64,000 nucleotides of DNA, taken from assembly GCF_002592045.1 (NCBI RefSeq), contig NZ_MEJG01000003.1:248001-312000 (forward strand), in the 5' to 3' direction. Of the stretch, positions 24,288 through 33,054 are shown one piece after another; position 1 is the stretch's first letter; every line of letters begins with the position of its first letter. The position numbers and the translations under genes are program-made. Below the pieces are notes generated by a model. It was not told the DNA's origin. It saw nothing but the letters and a program-made list of their open reading frames with translations, and searched no databases. The DNA comes from Parasaccharibacter apium. Its GTDB lineage: Bacteria > Pseudomonadota > Alphaproteobacteria > Acetobacterales > Acetobacteraceae.

Positions 24288-25361
24288 ATGGCTATGCGTA
24301 CTGTCGGTTTTGCCTGCACCTCCGCTGAGGATACACTCAACCCCTTCCATTTTGACCGCCGCAACCCTCGCCCCAACGATGTTGTGATGGAAATTCTCTA
24401 TTGCGGTGTTTGTCATTCCGACCTGCATTGGGTCCGCAATGACTGGGGCCATACACCCTACCCTGCTATACCAGGCCATGAGATTGTCGGCCGCGTTATT
24501 GAAGTCGGGCCAGACGTTACCCGCCATAAGGTTGGGGATTTTGTCGCTGTTGGCTGTATGGTCGATAGTTGCCAAAATTGTGACCAGTGCCGCAAGGGCG
24601 AGGAACAATATTGCCGCGAGGGGCAAAAGCATCCCATCGGCATGAATGGCGTTTATGGCGGTATTGATGTGGTGGACAACACCCCCAATATGGGCGGTTA
24701 TTCCAAACATCTTGTTGTCCGGCAGGAATTCGCCCTTAAAGTCCCCAAAGGGTTGGACATCTCCAAGGCAGCACCGCTCCTTTGTGCGGGCATCACCACA
24801 TGGTCGCCCCTACGCACCTGCCAAGTAGGGCCGGGTACGCGCGTTGCTGTTATCGGCCTTGGCGGGCTAGGCCAAATGGCTGTAAAACTGGCCGTAGCAC
24901 TTGGTGCGGAAGTTACTGTCATTTCCCGCAGTGATAAAAAAGAACAAGACGCCCTCGCCATTGGCGCTGACAAGCTTTTAGCATCCAGCAATGACAAGGC
25001 CATGCAGGCAGCCGTCAATAGCTTCGACCTCATTATTGATACCATCCCTGTCGAGCATGACATCACCCCCTACCTCCCCTTATTGGATGTAGATGGGACA
25101 TTCTCCATGGTGGGGCAGATTGGCCCATTACCTACCACCACCACCCTACCGCTCGTCTATGGTCGTCGTCGTATTACTGGCTCCCTCGTTGGCGGCATCC
25201 GTGAAACGCAAGAATTGCTGAATTTCTGTGCCCGTAAAAACATCCTGCCCGACACCAAAACCGTTGCCATGCAGGATATTAATGACGTTTTTAAAGAGCT
25301 CGAAAAAGGCGATACGCATTATCGCTTTGTCATTGATATGAGCACGCTAAAGGCTGACTAA
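24288..25361 (+). CDS. Zinc-dependent NAD(P) alcohol/aldehyde reductase (YahK/cinnamyl-alcohol type)
   Basis: A medium-chain dehydrogenase of 357 residues. Catalytic zinc ligands lie in GVCHSDLHW and GHEIVGRV. The structural zinc site has four cysteines (CQNCDQCRKGEEQYC), and the Rossmann motif is GLGGLGQMAVKLA. It probably reduces aldehydes to alcohols with NADPH, like YahK/Ahr. AAGGAT lies close before the first ATG, and the ATG two codons later (24294) has better spacing. It is downstream of the AraC gene on the same strand and ends before a strong terminator. Confidence 0.9.
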   Translation: MAMRTVGFACTSAEDTLNPFHFDRRNPRPNDVVMEILYCGVCHSDLHWVRNDWGHTPYPAIPGHEIVGRVIEVGPDVTRHKVGDFVAVGCMVDSCQNCDQCRKGEEQYCREGQKHPIGMNGVYGGIDVVDNTPNMGGYSKHLVVRQEFALKVPKGLDISKAAPLLCAGITTWSPLRTCQVGPGTRVAVIGLGGLGQMAVKLAVALGAEVTVISRSDKKEQDALAIGADKLLASSNDKAMQAAVNSFDLIIDTIPVEHDITPYLPLLDVDGTFSMVGQIGPLPTTTTLPLVYGRRRITGSLVGGIRETQELLNFCARKNILPDTKTVAMQDINDVFKELEKGDTHYRFVIDMSTLKAD

Positions 25362-25371
25362 ACGACTTCAC

Positions 25372-25408
25372 CTGCCCCGCCATATTGGTTATTGGCGGGG
25401 CAGTACCT
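25372..25408. terminator. Bidirectional terminator between the reductase and uvrA2 genes
   Basis: CTGCCCCGCCA (25372-25382) and TGGCGGGGCAG (25393-25403) form an eleven-base perfect stem with a ten-base loop. CTTTTT follows on the plus strand. It separates convergent genes. Confidence 0.75.
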
Positions 25409-25410
25409 TT

Positions 25411-27969
25411 TTAGACGCCTTCTAAAATTGCCCGCACATAAGGCCCAGTGCGGCTAGCAGGGGCCTGCGCTACATCCTCTGGTGGACCAGCAGCAATAAT
25501 CTGCCCGCCTTTCTCCCCACTGCCGGGGCCAATATCAATCACCCAATCACTCGCCGCAGCAACACGCATATTATGCTCGGTCACGACCACGCTATGGCCT
25601 TGCTCCACAAGCGTTTGCAGCTGCCCTAAAAGCCGGTCTGTATCTGAGGGATGCAACCCTGTTGTGGGCTCATCCAAAATATACAGCATAGAGGCTGACC
25701 GCCGCTTTTGCAGCTCTGTCGCCAATTTGAGACGCTGCGCTTCCCCACCAGATAGTTCCGGCGCGGGCTGACCAAGGCGAAGATACCCTAACCCAGATTG
25801 CACCAATGTATCTAACCCACGGGCCAAGATCCCCTCGCCTGCAAAGAAGCTACAAGCCTCATCCACCGTCATTGCCAGCACATCAGCGATGCTTTTATTC
25901 CGCAGCGTGATGGCGAGAACCTCATCCTTATACCGTGCCCCATGACAAACCGGGCACGGGGCCTCCACACCGGGCATAAAAAGCAACCCGACCGAGACCG
26001 TCCCCAACCCCTCGCAATGCGGGCATCGCCCTTTTGCGACATTGAAGCTAAAACTACTTTCATCCAACTTTGCCGCGCAGGCAGCATCGGTTGCAGCAAA
26101 AAGCTTGCGAATATGGTCGAAAATACCCGTATATGTCGCCAGATTAGAGCGTGACGTCCGCCCAATGGGCTTTTGCGTTATCACAGCCAGACGCTTCACA
26201 TGCTCCAACCCTGCGATAATCTGCCCTTCCGGCTGCGCCTCCACAGCCTCACCCACTAGCGGTGCGGTCTCATCATCCTCTTGCCGCTCATCCGCTTCCT
26301 CAATCGTCTGCCCCAGCGCACGGCTGACCAAACTCACAAGGGCTTGACTCACCAAGCTCGACTTACCGGAGCCAGATACACCCGTCACGCTCACCAACAC
26401 ACCCAGCGGCAACTTTAACGAGAGATTCTGCATGTTCCGCCATGTAATGTTCTCTATCTGAAGCCACCGCTCTATAGGCCGCCTAGAGCCACATTCCAAA
26501 GGTGGTGGAGCAAATAGATAAGGCCGCGTACGGGAGGCCTCCACCTGCCGCAAACCATCCGGCGGGCCGCTATAAAGCACCTGCCCCCCATGACGGCCCG
26601 CACCGGGGCCAATATCCACAAGCCAATCAGCATGACGCATCACCACCGGGTCATGCTCCACAATAAGGAGGGAGTTCCCCGCCTTGGGCAACCGGCCTAA
26701 CACATTCAAAAGCGATTCAATATCCGCAGGATGCAGCCCTGCGGCAGGCTCATCCAACACATAAGCCACACCGAACAAAGCGGAATGAACCTGCGTACCC
26801 AGCCGCAAGCGTTGATACTCACCGGGGGAGAGACTATCCACAGCGCGGTCCGTTTGAAGGTACCCTAGCCCCAGCTCCAACAAAATCTCCAACCGCTTCA
26901 TTAAAGCCGTGCCAATCTCCTCAATCACACGGCCTTGAGCATCACTCAGTTGATTTTCTGCAAGCTGGTCCTTCAGCACATGATAAAGCTGCTCTAAAGG
27001 CAGGTGAGACAGGGCCGCAATATCCTGCCCCCCAAAGGTCACAGCGAGAGCCTCAGGCTTTAAACGCGCCCCATGACACACAGGGCAGCGCGTCGCCTGC
27101 ATGAAGGATGCCGCACGGGCGCGCATTTTTGCACTTTTAGAACCATGGAAGCTCTGCATCACATAGCGGCGCGCACTCGCGAAAGTTCCCTGATAGGTTG
27201 CAGGCTCTCCCCGTTTGATAGCCGCTTGGCTCTCAGCATAATTCAACCCCCGATAGATAGGCTCGGTTGGGGTTTCATCCGTATAGAGTATCCACTCCCG
27301 GGTAGCTTTGGGTAGGTCTTGCCATGGTGTGTCGAGGTCTATCCCGCGCATCATAAGGATGTCCCGCAAATTCTGCCCCTGCCACGCACCGGGCCAAGCC
27401 GCTACGGCTTTTTCCCGCAGGGTCAAGGTCGGATCGGGTACCATCTTTTCTTCCACAACATCATAGAGCCATCCCGTACCTTGGCAACGCGGGCACGCTC
27501 CCTGCGGGGTGTTAGCGGAGAAGTCGTCACTCTCCAGCATAGGCGCATCGGCGGGATAGGTACCCGCACGGGAATAGAGCATCCGCAATAAGTTAGAGAG
27601 CGTTGTCACACTCCCCACAGAGGACCGGCTGCTTGTCCCCGCCTGCTGCTGAAGCGCAATGACAGGCGGTAGCCCCTCGATATTACGGATTTTTGGCGGG
27701 GGCAGCTGATGGAACAAACGCCGCGCATAGGGGGCGACTGTCTCCAAATAACGCCGCTGTGCCTCGGCATACAATGTCCCAAATGCCAGAGAGGACTTCC
27801 CCGACCCAGACACCCCAGTAAACACCACCAGACAACCCCGTGGAACCTCCAACGAGACATCTTTTAAATTATGCTCCTGCGCGCCTTCTATACGGATCAT
27901 ACCCGCCGCTCCCCAATGGTCAGAGTGGCCATATGCAGACTGATCCTTTGATGATGACATCTTGGCCAT
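25411..27969 (-). CDS. UvrA2-type excinuclease ABC subunit A-like ATPase
   Basis: A two-ATPase ABC protein of 852 residues, about 90 shorter than housekeeping UvrA (~940), as in UvrA2/DrrC proteins that lack most of the UvrB-binding insertion. Both Walker A sites read GVSGSGKSSL. Both signature motifs are present (LSPGEYQRLRLG; LSGGEAQRLKLA). CxxC zinc motifs appear as CPRCQGTG, CPVCHGARLK, CPHCEGLG and CPVCHGARYK. UvrA2 proteins bind damaged or drug-bound DNA and give resistance to DNA-damaging compounds. AGGAGG lies just before the ATG. The gene runs alone, convergent with the aldehyde reductase. Confidence 0.9.
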   Translation of the reverse strand: MAKMSSSKDQSAYGHSDHWGAAGMIRIEGAQEHNLKDVSLEVPRGCLVVFTGVSGSGKSSLAFGTLYAEAQRRYLETVAPYARRLFHQLPPPKIRNIEGLPPVIALQQQAGTSSRSSVGSVTTLSNLLRMLYSRAGTYPADAPMLESDDFSANTPQGACPRCQGTGWLYDVVEEKMVPDPTLTLREKAVAAWPGAWQGQNLRDILMMRGIDLDTPWQDLPKATREWILYTDETPTEPIYRGLNYAESQAAIKRGEPATYQGTFASARRYVMQSFHGSKSAKMRARAASFMQATRCPVCHGARLKPEALAVTFGGQDIAALSHLPLEQLYHVLKDQLAENQLSDAQGRVIEEIGTALMKRLEILLELGLGYLQTDRAVDSLSPGEYQRLRLGTQVHSALFGVAYVLDEPAAGLHPADIESLLNVLGRLPKAGNSLLIVEHDPVVMRHADWLVDIGPGAGRHGGQVLYSGPPDGLRQVEASRTRPYLFAPPPLECGSRRPIERWLQIENITWRNMQNLSLKLPLGVLVSVTGVSGSGKSSLVSQALVSLVSRALGQTIEEADERQEDDETAPLVGEAVEAQPEGQIIAGLEHVKRLAVITQKPIGRTSRSNLATYTGIFDHIRKLFAATDAACAAKLDESSFSFNVAKGRCPHCEGLGTVSVGLLFMPGVEAPCPVCHGARYKDEVLAITLRNKSIADVLAMTVDEACSFFAGEGILARGLDTLVQSGLGYLRLGQPAPELSGGEAQRLKLATELQKRRSASMLYILDEPTTGLHPSDTDRLLGQLQTLVEQGHSVVVTEHNMRVAAASDWVIDIGPGSGEKGGQIIAAGPPEDVAQAPASRTGPYVRAILEGV

Positions 27970-28129
27970 ACATCCTCCTAACCATTGACTAAGATTGCGA
28001 AGAGATTAACATATCGTTTACCAATGTAGCTCTGCCGCAATCACATGCTAGCTCGTGCCTAGAGGGCTTCACCGCTTTGTATTCAGAGACGGAACGCTAC
28101 TTTATGTACGTGAGGAAACACATATCAAT

Positions 28130-30016
28130 ATGACTAAAAAATACAACTGGGCCGGTCCAAATAAATATATCGCAACACTCCTTAACCAATATTGTTACGG
28201 CACTAATAAGCCCCCTTTTGCTTTAATGATTGATGGTCCACGTGGTTGCGGCAAAACCTGGCTTGTAAAACGCTTTTTCGCCAAACGTAAAAAAGAACAT
28301 ACTACCAATACCGCCCTTAATGTCATCTATGTATCCCTCTCTGGAATTCAGGATGCTAATGACCTTACAAAAGCTATTTACGCCTCAATGCACCCTTTTT
28401 GGGGTAAAAAAGTTGGAGAATTAGGTAAAGTCCTCTTTAAAGGTTTACTTAATAATACATTAAATATCAATCTACACCCCACAAAACAAAATAAAAAAGA
28501 CCCAGCCATCCTTTTAGGGACCCCTACCCCAAAAGGTCATAAAAAAAATATCTTTAAAGACCGTATCTTAATTTTGGATGATATAGAACATGCAAAAATG
28601 CCTATATCCGATATATTGTCCCTCATACATCCTTTAGTAGAATCACGTGAAACCCGTGTGATCCTCATAGCCCATGAGGAAGATATTGCAGCCAATAATG
28701 ATGAAGAAAAATATCGTTATGGTCGTATAAAAGAAAAAACAATCTACCTTACATTATCCGTCCGCCCAGATGTCCGCAGTACATGGAAGGATACATTATC
28801 CCGCACCCCAGAAACAACTTTCACAAAGTTTTTATTAAAACATGAAGATCAATTCATCACCTTTATAAAGGCAACAACAGTAAGGAACCTTAGAACACTA
28901 GCCTTCTTCATAACATTTGGGAGTGCTTTATTCACTTTCTTTAAGAAACATTATGATTGCAAGAAATATGAACAACAAATTATTGATATCCTCTATTTAC
29001 TCTATGGGCTTATCATAGAAAAATGCCTCCATAAAAGAAGTTTAGCCCAGATTTGTGAAATCTTAGACTTTAATATGCATTTTTATCTTGAAGATAATCA
29101 TCATGAAATTGATCGTTATACGGAGACGGAAAAAGCTTATTTAACAATGGGCAATAAGCCTTATTTCCAGCGTTTTCAAATCTATTATAATGTATATCCC
29201 ATCCTCTATAATATGCTTGATGATGGCAAACTAGATGAGGCCGCCTTAAAAAATATAGCCTCTTATTTCTTCCAAGATGATGAAGCACCCTCATGGCAAC
29301 AATTATTATTTTATGAACATGAGAACCATCTAAAAGAAAAAGGGAACGCTCTCGTTTATAATTTTCTTCATGACTTCCAAAGCACTATGGCACGAGATGA
29401 TGAAGAGGTTCTCCATATATGCGATCTTTACCTCTTCTTGCACAAATTAGGTGTTACCAACGGAGATCCTATCTCTAAATTACAAGACTATATTATCCGT
29501 TATATTGATACCCTCTCTTTAACCGAAAAAGACCTTACTCATCCACCGCATCATCTTTCTGGTCATCAAATTAGCAACTACATTTCCACAGATAACGATA
29601 CTGACCTACTGTTTGACATTAAAAACTTCTTTCTATCGAAGAAAGAAGAATTCTTTAGGGCAAATATTCCACCTCTTCTTGAGAAAATCATTGCCCATAA
29701 AAATGCTGCCTTCTTAATCCATGGTGTACAGAATAAATATCCTTACTTACGTGAAATGCCTTATCTCCATCTTATTAGCCCCACCCTTTTTATAGAAAAA
29801 CTGGCAGACCAAACGGCTATTTCTCAATATCTCATTTTCTCATCGCTTAATAAGCGATTCCAAAAAACGCTCCTTGCATCCGATCCCCTCTCCCGTGAGA
29901 GAGAATGGTTTGAACACCTCACGCAATCTCTCAAACGAGCCATGGACAACCCGGATACCGATCCCCTCTCCAAAGAGGTGCTCAGTCGAAATATCGAAAC
30001 CTTGCAACAGGCTTGA
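28130..30016 (+). CDS. KAP/AAA-like P-loop ATPase of unknown function in an A+T-rich island
   Basis: A 628-residue protein with Walker A GPRGCGKT (36-43), Walker B ILILDDIE (146-153), a sensor-like RVILIAHEED (176-185) and VRNLRTLAFF (251-260), which resembles the helical segment after the ATPase core in KAP-type NTPases. A hydrophobic stretch at 257-271 may dip into the membrane. The C-terminal ~350 residues are helical, charged and not recognised. Sampled 60-base blocks are about 28-40% G+C against 58% in neighbouring rlmB, indicating horizontal transfer. The ATG at 28130 begins the recognisable protein; a GTG at 28055 is in frame. KAP-like ATPases occur in phage defence, but that role is inference here. 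Confidence 0.7.
   Translation: MTKKYNWAGPNKYIATLLNQYCYGTNKPPFALMIDGPRGCGKTWLVKRFFAKRKKEHTTNTALNVIYVSLSGIQDANDLTKAIYASMHPFWGKKVGELGKVLFKGLLNNTLNINLHPTKQNKKDPAILLGTPTPKGHKKNIFKDRILILDDIEHAKMPISDILSLIHPLVESRETRVILIAHEEDIAANNDEEKYRYGRIKEKTIYLTLSVRPDVRSTWKDTLSRTPETTFTKFLLKHEDQFITFIKATTVRNLRTLAFFITFGSALFTFFKKHYDCKKYEQQIIDILYLLYGLIIEKCLHKRSLAQICEILDFNMHFYLEDNHHEIDRYTETEKAYLTMGNKPYFQRFQIYYNVYPILYNMLDDGKLDEAALKNIASYFFQDDEAPSWQQLLFYEHENHLKEKGNALVYNFLHDFQSTMARDDEEVLHICDLYLFLHKLGVTNGDPISKLQDYIIRYIDTLSLTEKDLTHPPHHLSGHQISNYISTDNDTDLLFDIKNFFLSKKEEFFRANIPPLLEKIIAHKNAAFLIHGVQNKYPYLREMPYLHLISPTLFIEKLADQTAISQYLIFSSLNKRFQKTLLASDPLSREREWFEHLTQSLKRAMDNPDTDPLSKEVLSRNIETLQQA
29882..29971 (+). repeat. Twelve-base repeat at the 3' end of the ATPase gene
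   Basis: GATCCCCTCTCC occurs at 29882-29893 and 29960-29971. Each copy starts a small stem (CTCTC/GAGAG; CCTCT/AGAGG). Both encode Asp-Pro-Leu-Ser. This last ~150 bases is richer in G+C than the rest of the gene. Confidence 0.5.
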
Positions 30017-30067
30017 GCGCACAACGCCAAGCCAGCAAATCCAACATAATTTTCCAAGAAAAACACC

Positions 30068-30153
30068 TGGTGGAGGGGGTTGGATTCGAACCAACGTAGG
30101 CGTACGCCAGCGGATTTACAGTCCGCCCCCTTTAGCCACTCGGGCACCCCTCC
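30068..30153 (-). tRNA. tRNA-Tyr (GTA)
   Basis: The minus strand folds as a class II tRNA. The acceptor GGAGGGG pairs with the last seven bases before A-CCA, the anticodon loop CTGTAAA gives anticodon GTA, a long variable arm is present and GGTTCGAATCC forms the T arm. CCA is encoded. The gene lies between the A+T-rich ATPase and rlmB. I found no second copy of its 3' end on the far side of the ATPase gene that would mark an integrated element. Confidence 0.95.
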
Positions 30154-30228
30154 GTACTCAGGTTGGGCGTGTGATAATATGCATTTCGGGCTATGTCAAT
30201 GCGTGGTTAAGGGATTATACAGGGGATT

Positions 30229-31032
30229 ATGGCTAAAAAATCATCCTCACGCCGTGTGGCTTTGCCAGAGGCGCAAAATCTCTCCCGCAATCGCTCCCGT
30301 CGTCAAACAACGCGGCATGGAGCCCCCGCTGCTGGCAAGGGTTATTGGCTCTATGGTCAACATGCTGTAGAGGCCGCCCTCCTCAACCCTGCGCGCATTA
30401 TTTACGCCCTGCTTGCCACCAAGGAGGCCGAGGCTGCCCTTCCCCAAACAGCGCATCAACCGCGCATCGTCAGCCGGGAGGAGCTAGATGCCCTCTGCGG
30501 TAAAGAGGCCGTGCATCAAGGGGTGTGCCTCAATGTCGAGCCGTTGGAAAACCCGGCTCTTGTGGATGTGATCGACCGCCCCGGCCCTATCCTTGTGTTG
30601 GACCAAGTAACAGACCCGCGCAATATCGGGGCCATTCTACGCTCTGCCGCCGCTTTTGGGGCCGCTGCTCTCATCGTGCAAGACCGTCACACACCCGATG
30701 AAACCGGGACTATGGCCAAAGCGGCCTCTGGCGGATTGGATATTGTGCCCATCATTCGGGAAACAAATATCTCCCGCACGCTGCAAAGCTTACAAAAAGC
30801 GGGCTTCTGGGTCGTGGGGTTAGATGCTGGTGGGACGCGCTTAGACCGCACCCAGCTTGGTCAACGCCGTGTGGCTCTCGTTCTAGGGGCCGAAGGGGCA
30901 GGGCTACGCCGCCTAACACGGGAGACATGTGATGAGATTGCCTCCATTTACATGTCTGGCCCGATGGAGAGCCTAAATGTCTCCAACGCTTCTGCGGTAG
31001 CCCTATACGAGCTGACCCGCCCCCTCAGCTAA
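30229..31032 (+). CDS. rlmB: 23S rRNA (guanosine-2'-O)-methyltransferase RlmB / TrmH family
   Basis: A SPOUT methyltransferase that methylates G2251 of 23S rRNA. The 267-residue protein has a basic N-terminal tail, a substrate-binding domain (YWLYGQHAVEAALLN onwards) and the SPOUT motifs LDQVTDPRNIGAILRSAAAFGA, LGAEGAGLRRLT and LNVSNASAVALYE, which form the trefoil knot and S-adenosylmethionine site. Length and motif order fit RlmB. Confidence 0.93.
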   Translation: MAKKSSSRRVALPEAQNLSRNRSRRQTTRHGAPAAGKGYWLYGQHAVEAALLNPARIIYALLATKEAEAALPQTAHQPRIVSREELDALCGKEAVHQGVCLNVEPLENPALVDVIDRPGPILVLDQVTDPRNIGAILRSAAAFGAAALIVQDRHTPDETGTMAKAASGGLDIVPIIRETNISRTLQSLQKAGFWVVGLDAGGTRLDRTQLGQRRVALVLGAEGAGLRRLTRETCDEIASIYMSGPMESLNVSNASAVALYELTRPLS

Positions 31033-31047
31033 CAGCTGCCATATAAA

Positions 31048-31082
31048 ATGGGGTGGTACCAGAAAACCCAGCACCACCCCAT
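31048..31082. terminator. Hairpin between convergent rlmB and alkene reductase genes
   Basis: ATGGGGTGGT (31048-31057) and ACCACCCCAT (31073-31082) form a ten-base perfect stem with a 15-base loop. There is no clean T run on the plus strand, but the minus-strand side ends in TTTTATAT, so it mainly suits the reductase gene. Confidence 0.6.
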
Positions 31083-31104
31083 CATTATGCTTTATGGCCT
31101 GCTT

Positions 31105-32190
31105 TTACTTGGCAAACGGATAATCCGTATAGCCTTTCGCCCCAATCGGGCCGTACCATGTGGCCATATCATCTTGTTGAAGCGGTAAATCCTCCTTCAA
31201 GCGGCGCACGAGGTCCGGGTTAGCAATATAGGCGCGCCCAAAGCTGATAGCATCTGCCTTGCCTTCTGCCACGGCCTTCAGAGCGTCATCACGCGTATAT
31301 TCCTGATTCAGCACCAGCGGGCGGGTGAACACCTTGCGGATTTCTGGCGATAATTTAGGCTGCTCTGTAGCCCCGCCAAAGGTGAAGGTGCTGGAAGGAT
31401 TAGATTCACGCAGCTCCAGCCATGCCACACCGAGGTCATTCAGCATCTTCGCTGCCGGGATAAAGACCGTTTCCGGCTTGCTATCTATCGTGCCCTGCAC
31501 CTCGCCATTCGGGGAGAGACGAACACCGACATGCTCGGCCCCAACTTCCTTAATGACAGCTTCCGTCACCTCACGCAGCAGACGGAGACGATTCTCAACA
31601 GACCCACCATAAGCATCCGTCCGATGGTTCGTGCCATCACGCAAGAACTCATCAAGCAGATAACCATTGGCAGAATGAATCTGCACACCATCGAACCCGG
31701 CTTTCATCGCATTGCGCGCAGCCTTGATGTAATCTTCAATGACGCCCGGAATCTCATCCAAACGTAGCGCACGGGCCTCCTCATAAGGGGCCTTGCCCTC
31801 ATAGGTATGGATGTGCCCCGGTGCTGTGGAAGGAGACGGCGCCACCGGCTGCTCCCCCGTTATGGAGGAATGGACCATCCGCCCCATATGCCAAAGCTGG
31901 CAGACAATCTTACCGCCCTTCTCATGCACGGCATCGGTGACGGCCTTCCAGCCCTTTACCTGCGCGTCATTCCAAATGCCTGTAGCATAGGCCCAGCCAA
32001 GCCCTTGGCGAGAAATACCCACGGCCTCGGAGATAATCAGCCCGGCAGTCGCCCGCTGTGCGTAATATTCCACCATGGTAGGTGTCGGCACAGCATCTTT
32101 ACCCGCCCGTGCCCGGGTAAGCGGTGCCATAACAACACGATTAGCCGCCTTAATAGCCCCAAAGGAAATGGGCTCAAACAACGTTGCCAT
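31105..32190 (-). CDS. Old-yellow-enzyme alkene reductase (NemA-like)
   Basis: An FMN flavoprotein that reduces activated C=C bonds and nitro compounds. The 361-residue protein begins MATLFEPISFGAIKAANRVVMAPLTRARA, has the catalytic region QIHSANGYLLDEFLRDGTN, and ends with DAISFGRAYIANPDLVRRL. AGGAGG lies five bases before the chosen ATG. An earlier in-frame start is unnecessary. An ArsR-type regulator is divergent, 129 bases away, and probably controls it. Confidence 0.93.
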   Translation of the reverse strand: MATLFEPISFGAIKAANRVVMAPLTRARAGKDAVPTPTMVEYYAQRATAGLIISEAVGISRQGLGWAYATGIWNDAQVKGWKAVTDAVHEKGGKIVCQLWHMGRMVHSSITGEQPVAPSPSTAPGHIHTYEGKAPYEEARALRLDEIPGVIEDYIKAARNAMKAGFDGVQIHSANGYLLDEFLRDGTNHRTDAYGGSVENRLRLLREVTEAVIKEVGAEHVGVRLSPNGEVQGTIDSKPETVFIPAAKMLNDLGVAWLELRESNPSSTFTFGGATEQPKLSPEIRKVFTRPLVLNQEYTRDDALKAVAEGKADAISFGRAYIANPDLVRRLKEDLPLQQDDMATWYGPIGAKGYTDYPFAK

Positions 32191-32319
32191 AACGTCCTCC
32201 TTTAACAAACATGAAGAGCAATGCCTCTTCCAACTCTGGAGCTAACACAGGCTTATTGTTCGATCAACATAAAACTATGAACTTGACAAAACACCCTTCG
32301 ACTCCCGATACAGAAGCCT

Positions 32320-32643
32320 ATGGCCACATTATATTATCATCCCACCCCAGAAGAGGTAACGCTCCTCCCGCTCCTCCGTGCTGTAGCAGACCCTGTACGT
32401 TTGGGTATTATCTGCCATTTACACAGCTTAGGAGAAGCAAACTGCACAACCCTCCTACGCGGACGGCCTAAATCCAGCATGTCGCATCATTTTCAAGTGT
32501 TGCGCGAGGTAGGAATTTTGCACACGCGGGTAGAAGGGGTCCAACATCGCAACACATTACGCCTTACGATGTTGGAGGAACGCTTCCCCGGCTTGATGAG
32601 CAGTATCCTACGCGGCTATGCGATAGACCCAGCGAGCCCTTAA
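32320..32643 (+). CDS. ArsR-family transcriptional regulator
   Basis: A 107-residue winged-helix repressor. The recognition helix region is SSMSHHFQVLREVGILHTRVEG, preceded by RAVADPVRLGIICHL. The metal-binding ELCVCDL motif of classical ArsR is replaced (LGEANCTTLLRG), so a metal sensor is unlikely. A single cysteine there could sense electrophiles, which are also substrates of the divergent alkene reductase. No good ribosome-binding site precedes the ATG. Sensing is inference. Confidence 0.85.
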   Translation: MATLYYHPTPEEVTLLPLLRAVADPVRLGIICHLHSLGEANCTTLLRGRPKSSMSHHFQVLREVGILHTRVEGVQHRNTLRLTMLEERFPGLMSSILRGYAIDPASP

Positions 32644-33054
32644 TTAAGGCGACGATGGTGCTGTTAATGTTAATTCTGCAATGATGCGTGCCTGCTCTGG
32701 GCTCCACAGCAAAATACGCACGCCTCCTTGTTCATCTTTTAACATAACAGCGAATGCTCCATCCTGGCGCGCCGAGACCATAATAACATGCTCCCCAGGC
32801 AGACGGGGAACCTTCAAACGCGCTACGCTAGAAAGAGAAGATGGCTCTACCGCGCTTTGCATCATCGTAGCCGCAGGCCGCTCTGTAGAAACGGCAGATT
32901 GATGTACAACGCGATAAATAATAACACCAACTAGTGCAGTTGCCCCTATAATGATCATGAGCCCCATAATGATTACGGCAGCTAGCAAACCACGGGAGGA
33001 ACGTGGCGCATAAAGCTCGCTGTTCTCTTTAGATCCAACTAGACTAGAAGCCAT
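32644..33054 (-). CDS. DUF6476-like single-pass membrane protein
   Basis: A 136-residue protein of unknown function with one membrane helix (GLLAAVIIMGLMIIIGATALVGVII, about 24-48) and a C-terminal periplasmic domain (LPGEHVIMVSARQDGAFAVML; GVRILLWSPEQARIIAEL). Small proteins of this design sit beside rluD in many Alphaproteobacteria. The ATG at 33054 shares the tetranucleotide CATG with the rluD start on the other strand. An alternative ATG at 33069 would overlap rluD by 17 bases. Confidence 0.65.
   Translation of the reverse strand: MASSLVGSKENSELYAPRSSRGLLAAVIIMGLMIIIGATALVGVIIYRVVHQSAVSTERPAATMMQSAVEPSSLSSVARLKVPRLPGEHVIMVSARQDGAFAVMLKDEQGGVRILLWSPEQARIIAELTLTAPSSP

Noticed and set aside
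27970-30228. A tRNA-Tyr integrated element with duplicated attachment sites around the ATPase gene
   Set aside because: I looked for a second copy of the tRNA 3' end left of the ATPase gene and found none, and there is no integrase.
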